From Halopenitus persicus (lineage in GTDB: Archaea; Halobacteriota; Halobacteria; Halobacteriales; Haloferacaceae): a stretch of DNA of 64,000 bases. Below, in pieces: positions 51,585-60,034 of the stretch (positions within the stretch are counted from its first letter, which is position 1; each line of letters opens with the position of its first letter). The DNA lies in assembly GCF_900107205.1 (NCBI RefSeq), contig NZ_FNPC01000003.1, positions 1 to 64,000 on the forward strand, in the 5' to 3' direction. Made by a program: the position numbers and the translations under genes. The notes under the pieces are model-generated. The model was given only the letters and a program-made list of their open reading frames with translations. It was not told the origin of the DNA and did not search any database.

Positions 51585-51773
51585 TTAACGGAGCCATATG
51601 ACAATTCCGAAGAGAAGAATCGCTACCGCCTTTTGCCATTCCGTGTCCCCCGGTCGCGTTAAGTCTGGCGTGAATTGTGGTAGATCGCGAAGGCTTCGAG
51701 CCAGTTTTGAGCTGTACTGAACGATCAACGGTAGCGGTGAATCTGGTATGCGAACTGTTCTATGACGCTCCAA
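51585..51773 (-). CDS. Possible small C-tail-anchored protein
   Basis: A 62-residue open frame starting MERHRTVRIPDSPLPLIVQY and ending in a hydrophobic helix AVAILLFGIVIWLR. The amphipathic middle (SKLARSLRDLPQFTPDL, TEWQKAV) makes it look like a real small membrane protein rather than a random frame. It would be the first gene of the HPP-UspA-ClC group, 16 bases upstream. Weak evidence. Confidence 0.35.
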   Translation of the reverse strand: MERHRTVRIPDSPLPLIVQYSSKLARSLRDLPQFTPDLTRPGDTEWQKAVAILLFGIVIWLR

Positions 51774-51840
51774 ACCGGGAGACTACAAGGTGATTTTAAC
51801 GCAGCCACAACACTATACATTCGTTAGTCTACATTCGGAT

Positions 51841-53061
51841 GTGAACCGAAGGAGGTTCTTGGCGACAGCGAGTGTCGGCGCGAGTACACTCTCGGGGTGT
51901 CTGTCGATGCTTCCATCGCTGGACTCGGATACGTCCCTCCCGAAGACTCCCACCGGTGCGTGGACACAGTACGGTGCCGATGGGACGAACACGTTCGCAA
52001 CGAACGTCTCCGCTCCAGCACGGGGAAACCTGGCGTGGACCTCGGAGGCCTTCACACGCTGGCAGCCCGTGGTTTCCGACGGGACGGTATATCTGACGAA
52101 CTTCGACCCTAGTAACGACGGAAGTGCGATCGCGCTTGACGCACGGGACGGCACCGAACGGTGGCGAACGACTCTCAACGCCAGCGGAGACCACGGGACC
52201 GTCGTCGTCGACGATCGATTTGTCGTGGCGTACGACACGGAGCTCGTTGCGCTCGATCCGCAAACGGGCGACCGGATCTGGACGGAACGGACGAACGGGA
52301 TCGACTCTACCGAACTGCTGGTCGCGGACGGAGCCACCGGGACTGTACTAGTCGCTTCCGAGAGCGGCATCGAGGCGTTTAGCGCAGCGGACGGGGAGAA
52401 ACACTGGGACATCGACACGGTACGTCAACTCGTCCGTGCGCCCGCAGTGTCCGACGGGCGTGTGTTTGCCGTCGGGAACGTGGACGGAGCGCCGTCCCTC
52501 GTTGCGCTCTCGCTGGCGGATGGCTCGGAGCGCTGGCGGAGGGAACTCACGTCCACACCCGGGTCCGCCGCGCCCGTCGCAACCCAGGAGGGAGTGGTCG
52601 TTGCCGACGATCGAACGCTCGTCGTCCACGACGAGGCAACCGGCGACCGGCTCCGCGAGCTCCACTCGTTCGACGAGAGCGAAGATGCGATCCCCAAGAC
52701 GGTTGCCGTTGCCGACGGGACCGTGTTCGTTACCACCGCGTCCGGCGTCGTCGCGGTTGATATCGAGACCGGAACGGAACGATGGCGCCGCGACGTTCCA
52801 GTGTCCTATGTGGCGGGGATCTGCGTCGGAACCGAAACGGTCGTACTCCCGATCGATGACCCCGAATTCGCATCCGGGAAGAAGACGATCAGCGCGTTCG
52901 ACCGCGAATCGGGAGAGTTGCGCTGGCACTACGCGTTCGACCCGGGTTTCCATCACCAGGTGACGTCACCGCCGGTGTTGGTTGACGGGGCCGTGTTCTT
53001 TACGGCCACCCACATCGACGGTCTCGGAGCCCTCGGCGACGTGCCCGGACGGGATAGCTAG
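51841..53061 (+). CDS. Tat-exported PQQ-type beta-propeller lipoprotein
   Basis: The 406-residue protein begins with GTG as NRRRFLATASVGASTLSGC, a twin-arginine signal with lipobox LSGC, so it is attached outside the membrane. The body shows repeated PQQ-propeller blades with the pattern ALDARDGTERWRT, ALDPQTGDRIWTE, ALSLADGSERWRR and AVDIETGTERWRR. Such proteins act as scaffolds or ligand binders at the cell surface; no quinone enzyme is implied. TATA-like CACTATAC ~27 bases upstream supports the GTG start. A truncated paralogue lies at 58624. Confidence 0.88.
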   Translation: MNRRRFLATASVGASTLSGCLSMLPSLDSDTSLPKTPTGAWTQYGADGTNTFATNVSAPARGNLAWTSEAFTRWQPVVSDGTVYLTNFDPSNDGSAIALDARDGTERWRTTLNASGDHGTVVVDDRFVVAYDTELVALDPQTGDRIWTERTNGIDSTELLVADGATGTVLVASESGIEAFSAADGEKHWDIDTVRQLVRAPAVSDGRVFAVGNVDGAPSLVALSLADGSERWRRELTSTPGSAAPVATQEGVVVADDRTLVVHDEATGDRLRELHSFDESEDAIPKTVAVADGTVFVTTASGVVAVDIETGTERWRRDVPVSYVAGICVGTETVVLPIDDPEFASGKKTISAFDRESGELRWHYAFDPGFHHQVTSPPVLVDGAVFFTATHIDGLGALGDVPGRDS

Positions 53062-53080
53062 TTTCCAGGCCGTGCGCCAT

Positions 53081-53095
53081 CTTCCTGTGAGGAAG
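53081..53095 (+). terminator. Short hairpin after the propeller gene
   Basis: CTTCCT and AGGAAG pair around GTG, 20 bases after the stop at 53061. Confidence 0.35.
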
Positions 53096-53170
53096 TGTTC
53101 CCCCACTACCGCTCCCGGTCCCGCTCTTCGTGAAGAAACCTCTCGTCGAGGATCGAGCAGGCGGGATAGG

Positions 53171-53377
53171 TCACGTTGCTTCACTCCCGAATACGTTGTT
53201 CCAAACCGCATTGATGACGACGAATCCGAGGACGATCGCGACGACGTGGAGGAGAAAGTCGAGGATGATCGTGAACGGACCGGCAATCTCGTCGGTATAA
53301 ATATTAAAGAGCGTGAATATGACCGCAGCAATCACGGCATCCGGGAGATGAGTGGAGAGTATCTCTCGTCCTTGCAC
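53171..53377 (-). CDS. Small two-helix membrane protein
   Basis: A 68-residue protein starting with GTG: MQGREILSTHLPDAVIAAVI followed by a hydrophobic helix, then FTIILDFLLHVVAIVLGFVV as the second. It looks like the real short haloarchaeal membrane proteins that accompany surface proteins, and it is convergent with the propeller gene. No function known. Confidence 0.55.
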   Translation of the reverse strand: MQGREILSTHLPDAVIAAVIFTLFNIYTDEIAGPFTIILDFLLHVVAIVLGFVVINAVWNNVFGSEAT

Positions 53378-53578
53378 AAGCGATGGCGTTCGTATTTTCC
53401 TTCAAATAGGTGTCGTTTTCATCACATTTGAATCGGTCGTCCGCTCGTGTTTCCGTAATCGAACGTGACGGCTCACAGTTGGTCGCTGAAGACCGCGTGT
53501 TTATCGCAGTACAGTAGGTACGACGCGTACCTGGCAACCCGGTATCGAGTTCCACCGAACCGACTCTCGTGGACTTCG

Positions 53579-54151
53579 TTAGGGAAGTAGCGAACGCTTT
53601 GTGATAGTAACGACCACCTCCGCTCGGAACGGAACCCACTCCTCGGTTTCGCCGGACCGGTACGAGAGGAATACCGGCTCGAAGTATCCACGGAGCGTAT
53701 GATCGCCAGCACGGTAGATGCGGTCTCCGTGGATCTCGTACCGTTCGGTAACGGAGGCTCCGGCGTCCACCGACCGACTGATCGTCTCGTTGTCCGTCCA
53801 GACGCTGTTTTCACCGACCTCGACGTGCTCGGAGTCGGCGTAGTGATCGGATAGCAAGAGCACCGTGCCGGAATCCCGCTCCGTCGGCGGGTCCAGCGCA
53901 AGTAGCCCGAACGGCCACGTGCCGGTACTGCGGACGTCGATCGAGGTCTCGCTCGTGTTGTGCAGTCTCACGTCCAGCACGCCGGGACTGTCGACCGTGA
54001 TGCCGGCGTCCGACGCGACCACCTCGAGTGAGAGTGGCGCGGTCGTGTACGCAACCGACACGTCGGTCACCGTGTATTCCGTCTCACCGAGACAGCCGGA
54101 CAGACCGGCCAGCGCAGCCGTCGAAGTGAGGAGGTACTGGCGGCGGTTCAT
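53579..54151 (-). CDS. Tat lipoprotein, third gene of an ABC operon
   Basis: The 190-residue protein starts NRRQYLLTSTAALAGLSGC, twin-arginine with lipobox LSGC. The mature part is beta-rich (DVSVAYTTAPLSLEVVASDA, VLDVRLHNTSETSIDVRSTG), like an extracellular immunoglobulin-like domain. It overlaps the ABC ATPase stop by four bases (ATGA), so it is a coupled member of the operon and could be the substrate-facing partner. Confidence 0.8.
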   Translation of the reverse strand: MNRRQYLLTSTAALAGLSGCLGETEYTVTDVSVAYTTAPLSLEVVASDAGITVDSPGVLDVRLHNTSETSIDVRSTGTWPFGLLALDPPTERDSGTVLLLSDHYADSEHVEVGENSVWTDNETISRSVDAGASVTERYEIHGDRIYRAGDHTLRGYFEPVFLSYRSGETEEWVPFRAEVVVTITKRSLLP

Positions 54152-54897
54152 CGACTTTCCTCCGGAGCGGAAACGGTCTCCGACGTCAGCTCCACGAAGA
54201 CGTCCTCTATCGTCGCGTCGTCGGATAGATCCAGCTGCTCCCGGAAGACAGCAAGACTTCCCTCTTCGACGAGCCGGCCGTGATGCAGGATGCCGACGCG
54301 GTCACAGACCACTTCGACCTGTCCGAGCACGTGACTCGAGAAGAAAACGGTCGCACCGCGGTCGGATTCGGCGTCGACGACGTCGCGAACGAGCGCGACC
54401 CCGTGTGGGTCCAGACCGGTGAACGGTTCATCGAGGATCAGGAGGTCCGGTTCGCCGGCGAGACTCATCGCGAGGGCGAGTCGCTGTTCCATCCCCTGTG
54501 AGAACTCGCCTGCGGGGCGCGTGGCTGCGTCGGCGAGCCCGACGCGCTCGAGGAGCCGGTCCGGATCGTCGTCGACGTCCTTCGTGTCGATCACGAGTCG
54601 GAGGTGTTGCCGTGCGGACATCCCGTCGTAGGTACCGAACCGATCGGGGCAGATCCCGATCCGGCGGTGACTGGCGACGACGTCGGTCCACGGATCGTAG
54701 CCGAGCACGCGTGCGGTTCCGGACGTCGGCTTGATGTAGTTCAGCAGGAGATCGATCGTCGTCGATTTGCCGGCGCCGTTGGGTCCTAAAAACCCGTAGA
54801 CTTCTCCTCGTTCAACGGACAGGTCGAGGCCGTCGAGCGCGACGGTGTCCCCGTACCGTTTCGTGAGACCGGCGGTTTCGATCGCCAGCGACGTCAT
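54148..54897 (-). CDS. ABC transporter ATP-binding protein
   Basis: The 249-residue ATPase has Walker A FLGPNGAGKSTTIDLLLNYI, signature GEFSQGMEQRLALAM, Walker B LLILDEPFTGLD and H-loop VFFSSHVLGQ. It is an ABC-2 driver, second gene of the operon permease-ATPase-lipoprotein, with ATGA overlaps on both sides. Substrate unknown. Confidence 0.95.
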   Translation of the reverse strand: MTSLAIETAGLTKRYGDTVALDGLDLSVERGEVYGFLGPNGAGKSTTIDLLLNYIKPTSGTARVLGYDPWTDVVASHRRIGICPDRFGTYDGMSARQHLRLVIDTKDVDDDPDRLLERVGLADAATRPAGEFSQGMEQRLALAMSLAGEPDLLILDEPFTGLDPHGVALVRDVVDAESDRGATVFFSSHVLGQVEVVCDRVGILHHGRLVEEGSLAVFREQLDLSDDATIEDVFVELTSETVSAPEESR

Positions 54898-55820
54898 ACG
54901 AGATCACCCCGTTCGAACCGATATCGAGCAACTCCAAGGGGAACGATCAGCCAGCACAACAGGACCAGAAGTCCGGACAGTTCGTGAAGATACAGCGGAA
55001 CGGATCCGGGTTCGAACGCCGCGTCGACGGCGTACACGTTGATCGACGTCGGCGTCCGGAGTTTGGTGAGTGCCGGTTCGAACAGCGCCCCCGAGTTCCC
55101 GACCCCGAGTAGCCAATTCGTCACGATGTGATACGATCGTTCGGGTGACATCCGAAGGAGAAGGAACAACGCCCCGTCAGCTGGAGCGTCGTACGCACTC
55201 ACCGCGCGTCCGGTTGCGGCACCATAGATCGCGGTTGCGACGGGCTTCCAGAGAACCGTCAGAACGAGGTAGAACCCGCCGAAGAGCACGCCGGTCGCCC
55301 GGACCGTGCTCGTCGTCGCCGCCGAGACGGCTGTCGCGATCGAGACCAGGGTGACGACGTACAACAGCGTCACCAGCAGCACGGCGCCGAAACGGAGCGG
55401 TGAGAAGAGCCCGAATCGAAGTCCGCCGGCGAGTCCCAGAACCGCCACGGCTCCAATGACGGGGATCGCGATCCCCGCGCTCCGGCCGAGCGTTTTGGCG
55501 ACGAGGATGTCGGTTCGCGTGAGGGGAAGCCCCAACAGGAACTTGAGACTCCCGGATGAGCGCTCGGCGACGACCGACCGATAACTCAACAGGAGCACGC
55601 CGAGCGGGAGGAGTATGGAGCCGGCGATCTGGATGAACCCAACCGTCAAGTTCGGGCCGAGCTCGTCCCACCCGACGTAGCTCGGACGATACGCCCAGAG
55701 GACGAGTAGGATCGCGAGAATCCAGGGACCGTTGGATGTGAGCAGGCGTCGTGCTTCCGCTCGAGCAAGCGGAAACCAGCGTGGGAGGGCCATATCTCGT
55801 CGTCTCGGGTATTCCATCAT
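54894..55820 (-). CDS. ABC-2 transporter permease
   Basis: The 308-residue protein starts MMEYPRRRDMALPRWFPLAR (two adjacent ATGs) and has six hydrophobic helices, with the NosY-type pattern of ABC-2 permeases: a first helix after LLTSNGPWILAILLVLWAY and the motif RSVVAERSSGSLKFLLGLPL TRTDILVAK at the coupling helix region. It is the first gene of the operon and overlaps the ATPase start by four bases. Upstream lies a divergent lipoprotein gene. The operon may export a peptide or lipid, or act on surface proteins. Confidence 0.9.
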   Translation of the reverse strand: MMEYPRRRDMALPRWFPLARAEARRLLTSNGPWILAILLVLWAYRPSYVGWDELGPNLTVGFIQIAGSILLPLGVLLLSYRSVVAERSSGSLKFLLGLPLTRTDILVAKTLGRSAGIAIPVIGAVAVLGLAGGLRFGLFSPLRFGAVLLVTLLYVVTLVSIATAVSAATTSTVRATGVLFGGFYLVLTVLWKPVATAIYGAATGRAVSAYDAPADGALFLLLRMSPERSYHIVTNWLLGVGNSGALFEPALTKLRTPTSINVYAVDAAFEPGSVPLYLHELSGLLVLLCWLIVPLGVARYRFERGDLV

Positions 55821-55912
55821 AGGAATGATGGTTTCTCTTCGGTATGCGAGACGTTCAAACGCTCAGTATGGTATACCGAACCTTTTCAGTGACGTCGAAC
55901 GTTCGGTGTTTC

Positions 55913-56806
55913 GTGCATCGCCGCCAGTACCTCGCGACGACGGCCCTCCTCACGGTCCCGCTCGCCGGATGTGCGCATCCGTCGAACGTCCTCGATATGC
56001 AGGAAGCGACGCCCGACCGACTCGCGGCCGAAACCTCTCGGTCCATCTCTCCGGAGTCCGACGCGCACGCGATCCTTCAGGAGGTGGTCGAGAACGGGTC
56101 GGCGACCGCAGCCGGGATCTCCCGCCCGATCGATACCGACGAGCCGATCGAGTTTCAGGAACGGTATTACGACGTGTCCGCGACCGAAATCGGCCGTCGT
56201 GACCGAACCAGCTACGATATCCGTGTGGACTATAATCCGGAAGAAACCGCGTCGGCCGAGTCACGCGGCTCGATCGCGTATGCCGACCTCCCCGAGGTGG
56301 ACAAGACGGCGTTGGATGGGCTGATCCCGCCGCAAGGCGATCCACCGCGGAACGAGGGATTCGATATGGGAACCCGATACGTCTATCCCGAGAACGCAAC
56401 CGATGCGTCGGTACTCGTTCCGACGCAACAGTACGAATTCATCGAGCATCAGGGCGCGACGTATCGCGTGCAACTCGAGAGCGAGACCGTCGAGGAAGTG
56501 ACGTACCGGTATGAGATGACCGAGATCGCGCCGAGTACTGCGGCATACGCCGAACGGATCCGATCGGAATTCCTGTTTCCCCTGTCGGGGCTGTCATCCG
56601 CCGAACGGGAGGTCGTCGAGGAGGCGATCGACGGTGGATACTTCGACGGCGCGACCGACGCGTTCAGATCGGTCGTCTCACGACTCCGGGCTCACCGCGG
56701 GCTCGAAACCAGCGATTCGTACGGGACGTGGCTCCCGGAGTACGAGGGGACGGCGTACATCACCTACGCGGAATTTCCGTCCGACATTACGCCGGCTGGA
56801 GAGTGA
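55913..56806 (+). CDS. Lipoprotein with twin-Arg-like signal, function unknown
   Basis: The 297-residue protein starts with GTG as HRRQYLATTALLTVPLAGC, a Tat-type start with lipobox LAGC. The mature part is acidic and rich in alternating strands (ISRPIDTDEPIEFQERYYDV, YAERIRSEFLFPLSGLSSAE). No family motif is recognised. It is divergent from the ABC operon and may share its control region at 55821-55912. A longer frame from 55844 adds 23 residues that do not look like a signal. Confidence 0.75.
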   Translation: MHRRQYLATTALLTVPLAGCAHPSNVLDMQEATPDRLAAETSRSISPESDAHAILQEVVENGSATAAGISRPIDTDEPIEFQERYYDVSATEIGRRDRTSYDIRVDYNPEETASAESRGSIAYADLPEVDKTALDGLIPPQGDPPRNEGFDMGTRYVYPENATDASVLVPTQQYEFIEHQGATYRVQLESETVEEVTYRYEMTEIAPSTAAYAERIRSEFLFPLSGLSSAEREVVEEAIDGGYFDGATDAFRSVVSRLRAHRGLETSDSYGTWLPEYEGTAYITYAEFPSDITPAGE

Positions 56807-56989
56807 CGACGTCACACGGTACAGCAGCACTCGGGAACCGTCAACGCCGTCCAGCTATCCAGCGGTCGTCCGTCTTTCGTTCTCGACATAATCGGACGGC
56901 ATCAGCGAGGAGTCTGAAAACTGTTTGGGAGCGCTTCCGGCTGAGAACACAGCGCTGGTGTATTTACAAACAGCAGCCAAAGGAGGATG

Positions 56990-57041
56990 TGAAGCACGAC
57001 CGACGGTCGGTCCCCGCTGACGTCGATCACGTGCTTCACGC
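56990..57041. other. Inverted repeat in a gene-free stretch
   Basis: GTGAAGCACG at ~56990 and CGTGCTTCAC at ~57031 pair around a smaller dyad (ACCGACGGTCGGT). The gap 56807-57169 holds no gene I can support; it ends in a pyrimidine-rich run (CCACACCCACCCCCGAGCCC). It may be a relic of a mobile element or an RNA gene. Confidence 0.35.
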
Positions 57042-57169
57042 TGTCTGGCACCCACCACTGCGCTCACAGCAACCCATCACCACACCCACCCCCGAGCCCT
57101 CCTTTGCTTTCGTTGTTCCGTGACGAATACCGAACCGAGACCGTCATGTATTCCGTTCCCTAACGACAG

Positions 57170-57577
57170 TCATCGAAAGAGGGACACCCGAGCGCGGTAC
57201 ACGAGGAGATACGCCGTGAGGGAGGCAGCGGTCCAGACGATCGCTTGTGGTGCAGCATTGTTCCCCTGGATCGTGACGTTCGATACGAGTATCGCCACCA
57301 TCCCGAGGAGGCCCCACGCGAGTACGGACGCAAACAGAACGACCACGTACTCTCCGAGCCTACCGAGCGACCAGTCTCCCGCGACGATCGGATACGCGCC
57401 GCCGAAGGCAAGCACTCCGACGATCAGCGAGACGGTCGCGGGCGAAACGGGGGACCCGAGAACCGTGTTCCAAAGCGAAATAAGCGGATGCAAGACGATG
57501 GCGAGGCCAATCAGTCCCAAAAGCAGATCGAGGGTTGCCGCGACCCACGATTCCGGTCCCCGATCGGCAGTCTCCAT
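57170..57577 (-). CDS. Four-helix membrane protein
   Basis: The 135-residue protein starts METADRGPESWVAATLDLLL and has four hydrophobic helices (LGLIGLAIVLHPLISL, IVGVLAFGGAYPIVAGD, VVVLFASVLAWGLLGMVAIL, AIVWTAASLTAYLLVY). It resembles short haloarchaeal membrane proteins of unknown role. The plus-strand frame over it is a shadow. Start at 57577. Confidence 0.68.
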   Translation of the reverse strand: METADRGPESWVAATLDLLLGLIGLAIVLHPLISLWNTVLGSPVSPATVSLIVGVLAFGGAYPIVAGDWSLGRLGEYVVVLFASVLAWGLLGMVAILVSNVTIQGNNAAPQAIVWTAASLTAYLLVYRARVSLFR

Positions 57578-57854
57578 AGCTGATTTGTAACGTGCTCGTA
57601 CGAGACGTTTGGGATCAAAAACGAAAGGGGGACCTCGGTACATTCTGCGGGGCCTGTTTCGTCCTCGTCACGTGGTCACTTCGTGCTCCGAACGCTCTCT
57701 GCATTTCCTGGGTCGGATTCGAAACGAGACGACAGATCTGGACGAAACGTATGAACAGCTGAACAGAGTTTGGATCTGTTGAAATCCTCAGCAGGTGATA
57801 CGCCTTGACCCGGTCAATACAGGCGACTCACGTATCGCTCGCTTTCGTCGTGAT

Positions 57855-58196
57855 TCACAGCCAGTCGGTAGTAACGTACGTCACCGTGTCCATCGCCTCT
57901 CGGTTGGGGAACGCTTCGATAACTCGCTGGATGATATGGTAGAGTTCGTGCGAGGGGAGCGACTGGTCGGGGACGTAGAATACCCCACTGTGAGAGTCTG
58001 CCGGCATCTGGACAAAGTCGTCGCTGGTGACTATGAGACGCCCCTCTTGGACGGCGTACAGACGAATCGTGGTGTCGTCGACGCCTTCTCCCAATTCGCT
58101 CACGTCGACGACACGCTCTACGTCGTGGCCTGCTTTGTCGAGTTTGTCAGCCAGTGGAGCCGCGATGTTCTCGTCAAGCAGAAACGCCACCCGCAT
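57855..58196 (-). CDS. DUF5615-type PIN-like toxin
   Basis: This 113-residue protein starts MRVAFLLDENIAAPLADKLD, the DUF5615 signature (LLDENI...L). It is a PIN-like nuclease fold with catalytic acids in LLDENI and IVTSDDF. An antitoxin gene precedes it and its stop overlaps this ATG (TGATG), so translation is coupled. Toxicity is inferred from the family. A GTG at 58199 is an alternative start. Confidence 0.82.
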   Translation of the reverse strand: MRVAFLLDENIAAPLADKLDKAGHDVERVVDVSELGEGVDDTTIRLYAVQEGRLIVTSDDFVQMPADSHSGVFYVPDQSLPSHELYHIIQRVIEAFPNREAMDTVTYVTTDWL

Positions 58197-58504
58197 CACG
58201 ACGATCCCGGCAGATCCTCGGGGCCGGTGATGATGCTCGGATCGTCTTTTGCGGTTTCGTGAAGCTCTCGACGGCGTTCTTCGACCGCCCGCATCTCTTC
58301 GGGATGGTCGTGATAGTACGCCAGTGCGTGGTAGACTTCCGAAGCAGTGAGGTCAAAGCGGTCCGCAACCGTCCGTGCGTCGAGGTCGCGCTCCTCGACC
58401 AGCGCGTGGATGTGGCTCACGGTGATTCGCCGGTCCCGAATGTGGGGCTCGTCGTGAATATCCGACTCGTCACCTGAGACGACGGTGTTCATCTGCTTCG
58501 ACAT
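58196..58504 (-). CDS. DUF433-type antitoxin
   Basis: The 102-residue protein starts MSKQMNTVVSGDESDIHDEP and contains the DUF433 HTH (HIRDRRITVSHIHALVEERD and DLTASEVYHALAYYHDHPEE). DUF433 proteins neutralise DUF5615 toxins and bind their promoter. Its first 16 codons and the promoter are inside a 99-base segment that is duplicated at 58916-59014. Start at 58504 is chosen; a second ATG at 58492 is possible. Confidence 0.8.
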   Translation of the reverse strand: MSKQMNTVVSGDESDIHDEPHIRDRRITVSHIHALVEERDLDARTVADRFDLTASEVYHALAYYHDHPEEMRAVEERRRELHETAKDDPSIITGPEDLPGSS

Positions 58505-58554
58505 AGTGTCGAATACCAATCCAGTGACCTTCAGTCTTTGCCGGTTCAGTGAGT
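58456..58554. repeat. Direct repeat copy A (antitoxin start and promoter)
   Basis: This ~99-base segment recurs at 58916-59014, 460 bases away. The first 70 bases are identical; the rest has about six changes. It covers the antitoxin's first 16 codons and its upstream region. Confidence 0.95.
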
Positions 58555-58623
58555 CTCTATCTGGCACCCACAGCCACACATCTATTGAGGGGCGGACCAT
58601 CCGTACCACCAGGTCAGAGTCGA

Positions 58624-59034
58624 ATGGCAGGCATCGCTATGCAACGGCGAGCGTTTCTCGCTGCGACAGCCACGTCAGTCGGAGCGGTAGCTGGGTGCTT
58701 CAGCACGTCGAATCAAGCACTTCCGAACGATCCCACCGGTGACTGGCGACAACAAGCCCACGATAGTCGGAACACCGGCGCATCCGATGTCGTCGTTCCA
58801 GATCGAGGGAATCAAGCATGGGACGCTGGTGACGCAGGAAGCATCGAACCGCTCGTCGCTGATGGAATGGTGTATTCCGTCGGGGCTAGTGCGACCGCCC
58901 TCGATAAAAATAGGCGAATATCCGACTCGTCACCTGAGACGACGGTGTTCATCTGCTTCGACATAGTGTCGAATACCAATCCAGTAGCCTTCAGTCTTTG
59001 CCGGGTCAGGCAGTCGGCCGCGGATACGTTGTAG
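58624..59034 (+). pseudogene. Truncated Tat propeller lipoprotein fused to duplicated DNA
   Basis: Frame opens MAGIAMQRRAFLAATATSVG and the lipobox VAGC, then a PQQ-propeller entry (PTGDWRQQAHDSRNTGASD and LVADGMVYSVGASATALD) like the gene at 51841. The homology stops after ALD, exactly where the duplicated antitoxin segment begins (58916), and the frame ends after ~40 unrelated residues. Only ~90 residues of a 400-residue family remain. A start at the internal ATG 58639 is equally good. Confidence 0.8.
58916..59014. repeat. Direct repeat copy B (orphan antitoxin start)
   Basis: Copy of 58456-58554. On the minus strand it would start MSKQMNTVVSGDESDI at 58964 and then run into antisense propeller sequence, so it is an orphan antitoxin start with promoter. 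Confidence 0.95.
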
Positions 59035-59130
59035 GCGATGACTCACGTACCGCTTGCTTCGTTCGCAGTGCGGTCGTCCACAGAGAGACGCTGGCTCCCG
59101 CTTGCGCCGATCGCCGTACAGGCGCGGCTC

Positions 59131-59967
59131 TCAAAGCGGACCGTCACGGTCGCCCGAACCGGCGGTACCGACGTACGTGAGTTCGACGCGACGTCGGAGG
59201 CGGGCAAGGACGATCAGGCCCGCTATCGGCGTTCCGATGCTCAGCGCCGTATCGAGCCGGGCGCGTCCGTCGGTCTCGCGTTGGCCGGCGAGGTAGACCC
59301 GGTAGTAGGCGTCGTCCGCGGTTCGGATCGGCGTCTCCGGAACGTCGAGGTCGCGGTGAGCCACCCCGGTGCCGGTACGCGCCGCCCGCGCGATCGGCGA
59401 CGGAACCGTGTCGACGTCACGAGACACGCGGGACAGGACCTCGGCGGGGGGAACCCGTTGGAGTGACAGTTCCACCCGGTACAGATCGCCGCTGGCGTCG
59501 GCATCTTCCGGGGCCTTCCCCTTCTCGTAGACGGTGCCGTTTGCGACGACGTACACGCGAGAACGGTTCGCAACGGTGGCGGTCTCGTAGACGGTGCCGT
59601 TGATCTGGACGTAGTCGTAGCCGTCAGGCGCGAGGGCGAAGGAGCTCGTTCCCGTGCCGGCGGTACTGGAATAGATCCCCGTGAGAACGGTGTTGTTTCG
59701 TGCTAGATGGCGCTCAAAGGCACACGCGCGGGAGGAGGTGCCTGCACAGACGATCTCCTCGCTCAGGATCGTGCCGGCCGGGACGGCCGACTCGTTCTCG
59801 AAGGCGATGCCGGACTCGTCGTCGGTGATCTGCGCCCGCTCGTACCGGTAGGTCGGGTCACCAAGATGGAGAGCGGGGATCCACAGCGGCCCGGCGAGCA
59901 GCGCCAGCGCGACGACGGCACGCAGCGCGTCCCGACGCCGCGGCGTCAGGCGGTCAGTGGAGGACAT
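59131..59967 (-). CDS. Two-pass membrane protein with large extracellular domain
   Basis: The 278-residue protein starts MSSTDRLTPRRRDALRAVVA, with a signal-anchor helix (ALLAGPLWIPALHL) and a C-terminal helix (LSIGTPIAGLIVLARLRRRV). The middle ~210 residues include two Cys (IVCAGTSSRACAF) and repeated NGTVYE motifs (INGTVYETATVANRS, VANGTVYEKG), which look like N-glycosylation-prone outside domains. No known family. It is convergent with the truncated propeller gene. Confidence 0.72.
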   Translation of the reverse strand: MSSTDRLTPRRRDALRAVVALALLAGPLWIPALHLGDPTYRYERAQITDDESGIAFENESAVPAGTILSEEIVCAGTSSRACAFERHLARNNTVLTGIYSSTAGTGTSSFALAPDGYDYVQINGTVYETATVANRSRVYVVANGTVYEKGKAPEDADASGDLYRVELSLQRVPPAEVLSRVSRDVDTVPSPIARAARTGTGVAHRDLDVPETPIRTADDAYYRVYLAGQRETDGRARLDTALSIGTPIAGLIVLARLRRRVELTYVGTAGSGDRDGPL

Positions 59968-60034
59968 CGTCGGACAGTAGCACGCCCCGTGAGTAAGCGT
60001 TTCTGGAGGATGCCGTCCCCGACGGCGCGGTCAT

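Noticed and set aside
57120-57590. Plus-strand 156-residue frame over the four-helix membrane gene
   Set aside because: It has basic, Ser/Arg/Pro-rich composition without any fold pattern; the minus-strand frame gives four clear membrane helices.
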